Source of the DNA: Misgurnus anguillicaudatus
Lineage: Eukaryota; Chordata; Actinopteri; Cypriniformes; Cobitidae
Direction: 5' to 3'
NCBI RefSeq assembly: GCF_027580225.2
Contig: NC_073355.2
Location: forward strand, 22,131,501 to 22,195,500
DNA: 64,000 bases
Part shown: positions 35,495-47,039 of the stretch, in pieces
Position numbering within the stretch: the stretch's first letter is position 1
Layout: each line of letters opens with the position of its first letter
Notes under the pieces: generated by a model
Databases searched by the model: none
What the model was told of the DNA's origin: nothing
Seen by the model: the letters and a program-made list of their open reading frames with translations, nothing else
Made by a program: the position numbers and the translations under genes

Positions 35495-36108
35495 CATGCT
35501 GTAAAAATTATGTAATCAATAAATCATGACATGCATTATTTTACATGACATTACTACAATCTTGCAATGTTTACTAATTTTGTGTTAAAATTTCAAACTT
35601 TTTAAGCAACTTTAGTCAAGATTTAATATAGTTGAAATGGCTTGAACAGTTAATATATTTAAAAATTAAAACAGCAAAAATGTACAGTGTATGCATAAAA
35701 CATAATAAACAGTAAAATGTATGTTTTTCCCCCCTTTTTTTAATTTTAATCTTTGTTGCTTCTTAAGTAACGTTTTATCATTATTTTGTTTAAGTTGTGC
35801 TAAATAAATAAACTATATATAAAATTTGACTTGACTAAACATTATTAGTAGTAGTAGTAGTATTATTTAATAAGACAGTATGCCAAACATCACGTTATTC
35901 TCAACATATCTAAAGGCCATAAGCAGGCTGTGCTAATGTGTTGCAGTCTTTGTATATCTATAGGTGAGTCTTCCTGTAGTTAAGACGCACCCACTGCTCT
36001 ATGCCACTCCCTTCCAGGTGAGTTACCAGAGTTGATAACGGAGAGCTCCTTCCTCGGATCTGTTACCTGTGCAAACAAACGGAAATCATTTAAAACTCTT
36101 ACAAACTC
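33868..36108. repeat. Intergenic repeats between mpv17l and the TMEM238-family gene
   Basis: No gene seen. Contents: a small inverted-repeat element at about 34030-34183 (ACACTGTAAA / TTTACAGTGT); AT-rich unique-looking DNA; family A MITE copy 2 at 35065-35440 bounded by TTAA; a (GA)15 microsatellite at about 35459-35490; and a (TAG)n run near 35847. Confidence 0.6.
35065..35440 (+). repeat. Family A MITE, copy 2
   Basis: TTAAAGGTGCAGTGTGGAC ... TTTACACACTGTACCTTTAA. Same orientation and interior as 21062-21449. Confidence 0.8.
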
Positions 36109-36182
36109 TTGTTTCAGACGGCTGATTGTTTCGGAGAGCAATTAAACAATCAGTCCAAAACCAAATATATCATATATTGGAG

Positions 36183-36674
36183 ATGGAGGCAGCGCCGGGT
36201 GGTCTCGGGCGCTGTTCCTGCGCGTTCTGGCTCGCCGTGGCTTTTGATGTTCTTGGTCTCGTCATACTATTACTGGGCGTATTTGGGAATGTATTTTTCT
36301 ACGATTTTCTCATATATGCAGGCGCCATCATCATTTTCCTGAGTCTCATTTGGTGGGTGTTCTGGTACACGGGAAATATTGAGGTTCCCCCGGGGGAGCT
36401 CGAGGATGATGTGGGCTTGCTGAAGAAGGGCAGAGGTTTGGCAGGGGTTGTCAGGAGGTTTTCCACTCGCCTCTCGAGCGGAATCAGAAACTCTCTGAGG
36501 AGAAACGGGGTGGCACGAGGTCAAGGTGCAGCAACTCCCGGTCAGGCAAAACCCAAAAGGGAAGGCGGACGTCAAGTACCAGTGGCGCTAGAAATGACCT
36601 CCCCAGATAATGTGAGCACTGTTTCTGCAACAGTGACTGGAGAAACCCTCAGGACAGAAACACAGGCCATATGA
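36183..36674 (+). CDS. TMEM238-family two-pass membrane protein
   Basis: A 163-residue protein from one coding exon. Two hydrophobic helices at residues about 15-35 ([20 protein letters not shown]) and 39-61. The family hallmarks are LGRC near the start, DFLIYAG at the start of helix 2 and WYTGNIE right after it. The tail is basic and Ser-rich ([17 protein letters not shown]) and presumably cytosolic. The biochemical role of TMEM238 proteins is unknown. An upstream in-frame ATG at 36126 would add 19 residues unlike the family; 36183 is preferred because the family begins at this position. CTTGTTTCAG at about 36109-36118 looks like an acceptor, so a noncoding first exon is likely. With a PIRT-like gene 30 kb away, the ortholog may be TMEM238L, which I recall lies near PIRT on human chromosome 17. 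Confidence 0.8.
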   Translation: MEAAPGGLGRCSCAFWLAVAFDVLGLVILLLGVFGNVFFYDFLIYAGAIIIFLSLIWWVFWYTGNIEVPPGELEDDVGLLKKGRGLAGVVRRFSTRLSSGIRNSLRRNGVARGQGAATPGQAKPKREGGRQVPVALEMTSPDNVSTVSATVTGETLRTETQAI

Positions 36675-37405
36675 TCCAGCATGTAGAGGTTATTAACATA
36701 ATTTACATTTTTCTGTGTTGAGTCTGTGGGTAATAACAATATGCAGTAATCTAAAAGCCTGTCTTTTTATTATTGTTAAAACTTGTTTTTATTCTGTTAC
36801 CTATTTTAGTGGATTCATAATTCTTAACAAGAGAAACAATTCAGGCCATTTGAACGACTTTGAGGAAGTATTTGCATCATGGGCTGATCATTCTGTTAAA
36901 CATTAACCAGAAAATCTTAAACAATAGTTTTGGGACCTACAGTAGAAAGAAATACAGATATACTTTCATGATTTCAAATATTGTCAGATTTAAGTACAAA
37001 ATAAACATACCACCTGATATAGCCCTCTACTAATATTGTACAATATGTATTCTGCACATATTGTTGCACTACACAAAATTTCTGTGTTTCAGTTAGGTTA
37101 AATGAATAAAGGGATTTTGTATATGCATATAGAGCTTTTATATCATAAATGAAATGTATTTTTAACATCTATTTTGTTTGATTTATTTTGACAGATCACA
37201 AAAGAGAATGTGACACGGCCTAAACAGATTTTATTGTTTCTTTAATTTTTTTTAAACAGTATTTTATTTGTTTTTAGTGTTTTATTGATAAAGTTTACAA
37301 CTGAATTATATTTTTTACTGTTTTGTTAATTTTATCAATTTTGTGTTTTGTGCATTGTACACACCATTTTGAGATTATGCACATGCAAGAATTGCTGTAA
37401 GAGAA

Positions 37406-37411
37406 AATAAA
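37406..37411 (+). terminator. Polyadenylation signal of the TMEM238-family gene
   Basis: AATAAA followed about 30 bases later by the GT-rich GTGTGTCTGTGTCTGG, a good downstream element. It implies a 3' UTR of about 0.75 kb with no other coding signal. Confidence 0.55.
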
Positions 37412-38925
37412 TAACATTGTGTATTTTCCTACATTCGAGTGTGTCTGTGTCTGGTTTAAGGTGCTTTTTCAGACATGAAATTGAAACTGACATTTATCGG
37501 CCTGATTTTATTGAATCTTTACAACTCTACTGTACAACCTTTGCACAGTGAGGAGTGTTATAAGGTTGACTTCCTCTTATCTTTGTTTGCTCATACCAAC
37601 TTTAGAATCAGCAGGTGTAAATGAACCAGCAGGTTGGTAAGTAATTTCATAGTAAACACAGAAAGACAGCAGCAGTATCTTCTCTTTTGCAACAGTTAAT
37701 GTTAATGTATAAAATAAAAGATGTGAATTTAAAAATAAAATAATAGATAAAAAATAATTCCAGATGAACGTTGTAGTATATTTTATTATTTACTATAGTA
37801 AACTGTAGCCTATTAACTTTGTTAAACTATGGCCTACTCTAAAATGGCTGGGTTATTTTTAAGCCATGTTGGGTTAATAATGGACAGAACACAACGCTGG
37901 GTTAAAATTGACCCAATGCTGGGTTGTTTTAAACCATCTGCTGGGTTATTTTTAACTCATGGTTGCATAACAACAACCAAACATTAGGTAAGTGTTCTGT
38001 GCAATATTTACCTATTATTGGTTAAAAATAAACCAAACATTTTATAGTGTAGTATTCTGTGGTATTAATTATAGTGAACTGATTTTTACTTATTGTGGGA
38101 TTTTATATTAAAATAAGAAATCTCTTTAAGAAATTAACTAATAAGAAATTTCTGCATTGTGAGAATAATTTTCATTACATAACCACAAGTTTTCTCCAAA
38201 ATCTAAATGTTTACGTTAGATTCACTAACAAATGTTTATTTGGTTAATCATATACATCACTGTATCAAAAAACAGCAAAAAAATTCTGTCATCGCATAAA
38301 CAACAATCGCGTTCGACTTCACACGACGCTGCGCAGAAGGCATCATGACATCATGTACCGCGAGAAGAATTCAAAAGCCCAGTATTTGACTCGCTCTCGC
38401 GGTATTTAGATGTCATATGGTGACCGCCTGCGCAACTTCAAATGGATCCCAACGCATCCGACGTCACGAGATCATGACACTCCAAACCACTAGGTGGTAC
38501 TACTGTAATATATTGCGCACCGTGTGACTGAATCCACTACATCCGTGAAAACAATGCTGACTGAAGACCACACTTCCTGTTGCAGAGTTCGGCATGGTTG
38601 TGCATGCGGCGTATTTAATGTTTAGCTTATAATGCGTAATTCCATTATAAATCGTTTATTAATTCTCATTATTTGGTAAGATGTGATCGATTAAGCTATT
38701 TACTATGAAATTAATAATGCATGCGTTTTTCTTCGCATAGTGTACAGTAAAACGTAATGTATTTGGTCGTTCATCTTTCATTTGGTTTTGTTACATCTAA
38801 CTTTTACACAAACATAAATAAAGCTTACTCAATACATGATGTATCTAAATGTGGACGTAGTGTCATTATTAACATTCATATCGTTGTGTGTTGTGTTCTT
38901 AGAATAAGAGGATTTGTTATACATT
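37412..38925. other. Intergenic and rrn3 5' region
   Basis: About 37840-38055 is a repeat built of GCTGGGTTATTTTTAA and AACCCAGC-like units in both orientations. From about 38300 CG content rises (GACGCTGCGC, GACGTCACGAG), marking the probable rrn3 promoter and a noncoding first exon. The rrn3 coding exon follows an acceptor TTGTGTTCTTAG ending at 38902, and an in-frame TAA at 38905-38907 precedes its ATG. Confidence 0.45.
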
Positions 38926-41900
38926 ATGGAGGTAGATGACAGAGATTTCCTCAATTCACCTCCAGTGAAGACTGTGCGTTTTGGAGGGAGTGTTGCAAAT
39001 ACTTTAGATAAACTAAAACAGGTAAGTTTACTGCTGTATAACATTAAAAGCTTGACGCATGTCACTTTCTTTTTTTCTGTGGATCATGTCCTGACATATC
39101 TGATGTGACTTCTGCAGGGTGACACAAGTGACTATGAACTGATACAGCATCAACTCTCAGATCCTGACATTAAGGCGAGTACTGTTTTTAAATGTATTTC
39201 TGCTTTAAAAAGCATGTGATGATTTATTAGTTTTTGTGTTGTTGTTGTTGTAGGATGCCCAGATCATCAAATGGCTGCAGGAACTCAGGAGCTGTGTTAC
39301 TCAACTTGGCAAAGATCATGAACAGTTAATCTATGTTGTGTTGGTGAGCGAAATATAATTTTGTCATATGATCACAAAAAATGTCAGGAATGGGGTGGGT
39401 TTTATAAAATGTTTGTCCATACAGAAGCTGCCATGGCTCGGTCGCAGTCAAGCTGTTGTGGAGGAATATCTGGCTTTTCTCAGTAACCTTGTGTCAGCAC
39501 AGACAGTTTATCTCAGAGCTTGTCTGAAAACAATTACATCTAATTTTACACCAAGTAAGTTTGATTTTTGGTTACTTCACTCAGTTCACATTCATCAGAT
39601 CTCTTACTAAAGTAATATAATAATGTTTATACTTTGCTTTTTTAACCAGAGAGAATAAGAATCCAAGAAGGAAATGTGGATATTTCAGATTCTGATGACG
39701 AAGATGAGAGTAAGTTTTTTTTCTACCATTACAATTTTTTTAAATGAACATTTGTTTATACAGTAAATTGTTTTATAGAAAGAGGCTTCATAGACTTGGC
39801 AAATGCATTTGTTCAGAAGTTTGTACGTACAGACATTCGTTGTGGACATTCTTTGCAGTTTATCCCAAGTTTTTTTTTTTACATTCATGGGTCAATGACG
39901 TAACGTTAAAGGGACAATGTGTAGTATTTTATTAGTCAAAATCAATGTCTTTATTCATAAATATGTCCTCATTGGTGTCAAATGACCTCTGCCAATGATC
40001 TGACTTTTCTTTGTAAGCTTAGAATTGTCGTTCCGCCATATTAACAAACTATAATAGCAGAGAGGGACAAAAAGCACTAACCTACCGCAACGCGTTTTTC
40101 GTTCAGAGTCAGCATCACGTGAACCAGCTGAAACATGTTGTCATAGCTTCTTGTTACATAACGGCTACCGTAGTTGCAACACGCATTTGGAAAGCGAGGC
40201 GCTAGAGAGCACTATTCGTTTGAATGCAAAATACAAGAGTAAATCCTACTAACTGTCCCTTTAATTATTTTGTGTTCGTTTGGTTCAAGTAAATGTAAAA
40301 GGGTTAAAATTTCAAAATAAATTTGCAGATTACTTGCATACATTCTTTTTTTTAAGCACCAAGTCTAAAATTTCTGGTTTTATAATTTAATTTTGAAAGA
40401 ATATTTGGCGGATAATTGCAAAAATGTCAATGTGGTGTAACCGGTCTGTGTCAATTGGTGTAACTAGTAATTTTTTTTAAAAATGAAAATATAAATATAT
40501 TAATACAAATGTGGAATAAAATAGAATGATCTAGTTTAGTGTAATATGATTTTTTGTTTTACATAAATTTTTACATCATTTGTCAAAAATTTAGAAAACA
40601 GAGCAGTTTTCAGCATATGTCAGGACAAATATTACAAAAACGCATTAAAATTTACATTTAGAAAAACTAATGAAATTATATTTTAAAATGATTTTTTATG
40701 ATTACGCTTACATGCCATCAAGGTGAATAAAAAATGCAATATTTGTAATTCTTTGGCGCAATTAGCGGTTACACCATTTGACATTTTCAGGTCCATTCAG
40801 TCTTAACTTTCATAAAAATGGTGCAAATGTAATTTTTTATTGCATAACATTTACATAAATACACTATGTGCATTGAAATAAACCTGATGCATGCTTTTAA
40901 AACAAGGTTTTAAAAAAGATTTTTGAATTTCTCATCTTGCCAAACCGTTTTTGTCACTGACCTTCATACCATTATCGGATTTATAGCATATCGACGGAAC
41001 TTTAGAAGTATACCAGCGATAAAAAATTTTGGCCATATTGTCCAGCCCTAACACATTACAAATATACATATTTTTGCATTTTATGATCTACCCTAGTGAC
41101 AAACCACCATGCCAGGCTTATGGGATCTCATTTGCTGTCATTAATTTCATGAATTACATTCAAGTTATCTTGATGTGCATTATATTAGCCATTGTTAATC
41201 ACATCACACTATAATTCATTCTTTCTTTACATTCAAACAGATCTACCAAGGATATTTGATCAGTGTCATCAAGCTTTGCAGTTGATTGCAAAATACGTTC
41301 CATCGTAAGATTTTTAAATAAAAAAATAAAAAATGTTTTTCTAAGTTTAATAGTTGCTCTATCACTTACATCACTTATACTTTCAGAACCAGCAGATTCC
41401 TGACGCCAATCCTCTCTGAAAAGTTCCCATTCGTGCAGAAATCCTCCAGGATGCTTGTGAGTTACAGAAAGACTTCTCATTAGATTTGAAGGGATAGTTC
41501 ACCCAAAAATAAAATTTGACATCTATTACTCCCCCCTCAAAACCTGCATGAGTTTGCTGAACACTAAAGAAGATGTTTTAATAAAGATGGTAACCACATA
41601 GTTGACCGTACCCACTGACTTCCATAGTAGGAAAAACAAATCTTATGGGAGTCAATGGGTACATCAACTGTGTGCTTACCATTATTTATCAAAATATCAT
41701 CTTTTGTATCCAACAAAATAAAGTAACTCATACAGGTACTAAACAATATGAAGGTGTGTCAATGATGACACAATTTTAATTTTGGGTGAACTATCCATTA
41801 ACTCTATGATGTTATGTGTGATTTGACTGAGGCTGTATCATATTCTCCACACAGGAGTGTTATGTACACAACCTGTTAAGGGTTACAGTCTACATGCCAG

Positions 41901-44900
41901 CCCTGAGGAAAGACCTTCTGGAGCTCATCATCAGCAAGATGCTCACATTAGATGTAAGAGGGCTTCTGTGCAGTCACTTGATGACTATTTCTACAGGTGT
42001 TTGCAGCATTTTGACAGCTGTTTTTGACTTGCAGGTTAGTGCTTCGCGAAATGATATTGAAGAAGTGGAGGGTGCAGCGCAACATGACGCCAGTAGAGAA
42101 TCACGAGAGGACGACTGCCTCTTTAACATGGATGAATATTTCTAAGGACAACTAAATGATAAAAACTAAACGCTGCCATACAGAATAAAATACAGTTGGT
42201 GCCCAATGGCATGTGTGCAACCTCTTATGGCTAAATCACTCATTAATTTGTTTTATGGTTAATTTAGGATGAGGAAGAGGACTCACCACTGGATACATCT
42301 AAATCTGTTGATGGACCAATGGTCCATCCTGTGGCAGAGAGACTAGACACACTAATGACAGTCCTGCTGGCTTACATTAAAGATGTGTGTCATGTTAACG
42401 GTAAGAATTTGAGCTAAAACACTAAGAGGAAATAGTTGGGTATTTTTGCATTAGTGTCTTTGGGTTACACCTTGATTGGTCATAATAGTTCTACAAATGA
42501 TAGTTCTTCAAATGAACAACTTTTTGCTTGTTTAATGTTATTAGGCTCTTTGGATATTGAGAAGACCAAAGCTCTGTACAGAGACCTGTTGTGTGTGTTT
42601 GATAAGGTGGTGCTTCCCACACATGCTTCTTGTCATGTGCAGTACTGCATGTTCTACCTGTGCAGCTTTCGCTTGGTAAGTTCCCCGTTCTCGTGCCAAA
42701 CAACACAGCACAAATAAGGAAGTGTGCTTTTAACAGTGCTTCATAGACAATTTTATACAGACTGCCGTATCTAAAGCGGCATATAGAGCAGCTTGATATG
42801 TACTTTTTGTAAATCTTTGTTGTTTTGTATTTTTAGGGTTTGGCCGAAGCTTTTTTGGATCACTTATGGAAACTGTTGCAGAGCCCTTCACAGCCCCCTG
42901 TTCTGAGGCAGGCTGCTGCTGGATACATGGGCAGCTTCATGGCAAGAGCCAAGTTCCTGCCAGTATCGTATGTGTCTAACTGTGATCTCATAACATCCAG
43001 TTTTAATAGACTTATTGGGGCATTCCACTTTTTTTGAAAATAGGCTCATTTTCCAGCTCCCCTAGAGTTGAACATTTGATTATTGCCATTTTGGAGGCCA
43101 TTCAGCTGATCTCCGGGTCTGGCGCTAGCACTTTTGGCATAGCTTAGCATAATCCTTTGAATCTGATTAGACCATTAGCATCATGCTAAAAAAATAACCA
43201 AATAGTTTCGATATTTTTCCTATTTAAAACTTTTCTCTTTTGTAGTTACATCGTGTACTAAGACCGACAGAAAATTAAAAGTTCTGATTTTCTAGGCAGA
43301 TATGGCTAGGTGCTATACTCTCATTCTGGCGTAATAATCAGTGACTTTGCTGATGTAACGTGGCTGCAGCAGGCGTAGTGATATTACACACCGGCTGAAA
43401 ATAGTCCCCTTAGTAACTTTCAATGGCAGGGGACTATTTTCGGGCAATGCGTAAGTTTTTAATGGGAAAAATATTGAAGCTCTCTGGTTGTTTTTTGGCG
43501 CGATGCTGGTGGTCTAATCAGATTCGGTGGATTGTGCTAGGCTGTGCTAGGAGTGTGGCGCCGGACGCGGAGATCGGCTGGATGGATTCCAGGATGATGG
43601 GGATCAAATGTTTAACTCTAGGGAGTATATTTTCAAAAAAGTGGAGTGTCCTCTTAACTCTTTCCCTGCCAGCGTTTTTTTTTTTTTAAGTTTCCAGCCA
43701 GCGCCAGCATTTTCACAAAAGTTTAATGACTTCCAGAAAATGTTCTTCTTTAAAATATAAAACTGTTTCATCCTATCTTTATTTATTCTCTTTTTATCAT
43801 CTCTTAAATATGGGTAGGTTTTTCAAAAATACCAAATTTTGCGCAAAAAGCTGAGACTTTTGATAGAGATCAGATTCAGAGGATAATCAAAACATAAACA
43901 GAGTTTTTACTGTTTACTTCCAGATTTTATAAGTTGGGTAAGAGCGCCATCTGGTGGATAATAGCTGTAATACGGATTGCCGGAAAAACTTGGCAGGGAA
44001 TGTTTTTCTTAAAGGAATAGTCTACTCATTTTCAATATTAAAATATGTTATTACCTTAACTAAGAATTGTTGATACATCCCTCTATCATCTGTGTGCGTG
44101 CACGTAAGCGCTGGAGCGCGCTGCGACGCTTCGATAGCATTTAGCTTAGCCCCATTCATTCAATGGTACCATTTAGAGATAAAGTTAGAAGTGACCAAAC
44201 ACATCAACGTTTTTCCTATTTAAGACGAGTAGTTATACGAGCAAGTTTGGTGGTACAAAATAAAACATAGCGCTTTTCTAAGCGGATTTAAAAGAGGAGC
44301 TACATTTTATGGCGTAATAGCACTTTTGGGAGTACTTCGACTCGGCGCAGTAACACCCTCCCTCTCCCATTATGAGAGTGAGAAGGGGAGCGGACTTTTC
44401 AGGCGAGTCGAAGTACTCCCAAAAGTGCTATTACGCCATAAAATATAGTTCCTCTTTTAAATCCGCTTAGAAAAGCGCTACGTTTTATTTTGTACCACCA
44501 AACTTTCTCGTATAACTACTCGTCTTAAATAGGAAAAACGTTGATGTGTTTGGTCACTTCTAACTTTATCTCTAAATGGTACCATTGAATGAATGGGGCT
44601 AAGCTAAATGCTATCGAAGCGTCGCAGCGCGCTCCAGCGCTTAAGTGCACGCACATAGATGATAGAGGGATGTATCAACAATTCTTAGTTAAGGTAATAA
44701 CATATTTTAATATTGAAAATGAGTAGACTATTCCTTTAATTGACGAGTTAACTCATCAATGGTGGGGAAAGTGTTAATATACAGTGGAGTTCAATATTTA
44801 GGTTTGGCATACAAGGCGTTTGGTTATAATGATTAAATGTGACCCAGCCTGTTAAAACCCAACTAAAGTAATTTTTTTATTTACTTTTTTCTATATAATA

Positions 44901-46157
44901 TCATCGTAGATAATGTAAAGAACATTCTGTGAAAATATAACCTTGATAGGTCATTTTAAAGATTGAAATCGATGTAAAATCAAACTTTGATGCTCCTAAT
45001 CTCATAATTATAATGAGAGACTTTGGCCTCTGGATTACACAGACACGGTCACAACTATTAAACACCAACTCATCTTTTTTCTTATTAAAAGTGGTTTAAA
45101 TAGAGTTGTCATTTCATCCCCAGTACAGTCAAGGCCTGTCTGGACCTGCTGGTTCCCTGGCTGCACCTTTACATCGACACCCAAGACTCTGGATCCAAAG
45201 CTTTCTGTGACGTGAATCTGCACGGCCCCTTTTACACTGCTTGCCAGGCGGTGTTTTACACACTGATCTTTAGACACAATGCTATCTTGGAGGGCAACAT
45301 GAAGAAAGGTACACACAGACCTCATCCTGCATCGGTTATAGTGACGATCCTCTGTGTCTGTTTGTTTTTATTGGTTGCATGTCGTTTTTGCAGGATTGTC
45401 CTACCTTCAGAGTTTGAATCTCGAGCGCATAGTGATGTGCCAGCTCAACCCCCTGAGGGTCTGTATACCGGCCGTCACCAACATGTTTGCAGCCATCACC
45501 AGGTACAGGAGAGATCCTTCATCGAATTACACGCCTTTATGAGATGAATAAAAGCTTTACAGATGAAGGCAATTTTACCCATCTGTTGGCAGGAAGTATC
45601 AACTGGTGTTTTGTTACACCATCATCGAGCGGAACAACCGGCACGTGCTGCCAGTGGTGAGGAGTTCAGTGGGCGGCAGCTCTGTGTCCGCTAACGTAAA
45701 CCCTCTGGACTCTTTCTTCCCTTTTGATCCATATCTCCTAAAAAGGTGCCTTTCAGTCCTGTTATAATCAGCCTTTGCATAATTGGTCAGTCGACTCACC
45801 TTATTTTTTACTTAATAACAGATCTGGAAAAGTCATCGAGCCCATCTACCAGGTGTGGGAGGAGCCGTCCGATTGTGTGATTGATGTACCGAAAAAGGAA
45901 GTTAGAAAGGTGATGACCACAACTTGATTTGTCGTCATAGTACATCAAACTTATTTCTCACGATTTGACGGTATAGTTAAGCTACAATATCTGCTATCTC
46001 ACAGGGGTCCATGGATGAAGAAGATGATTTTCTACATGGAGAGACTCCTAATGGAGACACAATTGTGGGCATGACTCCAGGCTCCTATGACTCTCACCTG
46101 CACAGTCCGCGAAGCGTGGGCTCTCCCCCTATCTCCTTCCTACAGCGGCCGTTCTGA
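38926..46157 (+). CDS. rrn3: rrn3 (TIF-IA), RNA polymerase I initiation factor
   Basis: RRN3 bridges RNA polymerase I to the promoter factor SL1 and is the growth-controlled step of rRNA synthesis; it is a nucleolar HEAT-repeat protein. Seventeen coding exons: 38926-39021, 39118-39174, 39254-39343, 39425-39554, 39650-39709, 41241-41304, 41387-41456, 41855-41953, 42035-42136 (end uncertain), 42268-42400, 42545-42675, 42837-42967, 45124-45308, 45394-45502, 45593-45745, 45822-45909, 46005-46157; about 616 residues against 651 in human. Landmarks: FLNSPPVKTVRFGG, LPWLGRSQAVVEEYLAFL, the acidic DISDSDDEDE (135-144), MVHPVAERLDTLM, LPTHASCHVQ, LNPLRVCIPAVTN and SFFPFDPYLLKRS. Exon 2 has a GC donor (AAG|GCGAGT). 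The ninth exon has no GT or GC at any plausible end; read-through stops at 42143-42145, giving 258 residues. Every other junction is canonical and in phase. Confidence 0.92.
39906..40264. repeat. TTAAAGGGACAATGTG-ended MITE (family Q) in rrn3
   Basis: Ends TTAAAGGGACAATGTGTAGTA and TACTAACTGTCCCTTTAA, bounded by TTAA. It resembles family A in design but has different sequence. Confidence 0.65.
41486..41801. repeat. Family P element, copy 2, in rrn3
   Basis: Ends TTGAAGGGATAGTTCACCC and GGGTGAACTATCCATTAA. Uninterrupted, unlike the copy at 26066-26872. Confidence 0.7.
42128..42145 (+). other. rrn3: rrn3 ninth coding exon: no recognisable splice donor
   Basis: The sequence is AAC ATG GAT GAA TAT TTC TAA. 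The next exon begins GAT GAG GAA GAG at phase 0 (acceptor AATTTAG). Human RRN3 continues NMDEDEE, so the exon should end after ATG, GAT or GAA. The next two bases would be GA, GA or TA, none a usual donor. Confidence 0.6.
43014..43657. repeat. Family C foldback, copy 2, in rrn3 intron 12
   Basis: Shares long stretches with 13321-14074, for example TTTCCAGCTCCCCTAGA and GTTACATCGTGTACTAAGAC. It ends GTGGAGTGTCCTCTTAA, and its terminal TTAA is directly followed by the family E element. Confidence 0.7.
43654..44777. repeat. Family E element, copy 1, split by a foldback
   Basis: Begins TTAACTCTTTCCCTGCCAG and ends GGTGGGGAAAGTGTTAA. The interior phrases CATCCTATCTTTATTTATTC and GCGCCATCTGGTGGATAAT recur at about 49600-50527 and 61407-62822. 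Split at 44009-44739 by another element. Confidence 0.7.
44009..44739. repeat. Near-perfect 730 bp foldback (family D) nested in family E
   Basis: The left arm, about 44009-44345, and the right arm, about 44403-44739, are inverted copies over roughly 335 bases, with a 57-base loop. The ends are TTAAAGGAATAGTCTACTC and GAGTAGACTATTCCTTTAA. The arms include a CG-rich block GCGCTGGAGCGCGCTGCGAC. The very high arm identity suggests recent activity or gene conversion. Confidence 0.85.
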
Positions 46158-47039
46158 TCAGTACGCCGGTCGCAGATGAACAATCCAAGCCAACATTACA
46201 CCGTGTGGGGGTGCACAAAGAACGAATGTACTTGTGTTTACACAAATCAAATTAAAAACGCCATTAGAGGAGCCCCTGACTCACCAGTATTACTGACGTG
46301 TGCATGTCAGTAGCTTTTCTAAACTTATGAACTCATACTTTAAGACTGCATCACACAATAGACTTGTCTCTTTTGCACACTTTAGTTATTATAATAGTCA
46401 TATTAAAGAAATGTGGTTTCTTAAGGAGACACTTAGTCTGTGTATAACGTGTTTTTCAAAGAAGCTCACAGCATGTGCATTGTGACTGTTGTAATTGAAT
46501 TTTGTATTGTGTTGTAAATTTACTCTTGTGTTGAGTAAACTGATATTTGTAATTTATTGTGAAATATGTTAAGAAGTTCCCTGATTTTCTTGTTTTGTGG
46601 AGTGAATAGACCCCATGTTTAGTTTCAAGGGTATGAGCTTCAGTTAAATGTCCGGTTTCACACCTTAAATGGTAATGTTGTTTGGTTTGAAATCGAAATT
46701 TGTAATATTTTTGTTTTTAATCTGTAAAAAACTTACAACATGCTATCCTGCGATCTTAGAGTTGTGCTACATCTAGAATTTTGATATTCTTGGTTTGTAA
46801 ACATGTGAAGAGTTTAAATGTTGCCATTTACATTAAAATATTGCTATTCTAATTGTTGAAAGTTGTTTATGACATCATTCTTTTAGGATTTTTATTATAT
46901 GTGACCCTTTTTGTGAAATCCTGGATAATGTTTCAAAATCTAATTTTGAGATTAAGAGCATCAAAGTTTCAGTCGTTGATCTCACTTTGATACAGCTTTT
47001 TTTAGTCAAAGATCAAGGTTATATTGTCACAAATGTTCT

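Noticed and set aside
36126..36182. Upstream ATG extending the TMEM238-family protein
   Set aside because: The extra 19 residues have no family similarity and follow a likely splice acceptor; the family start matches 36183.
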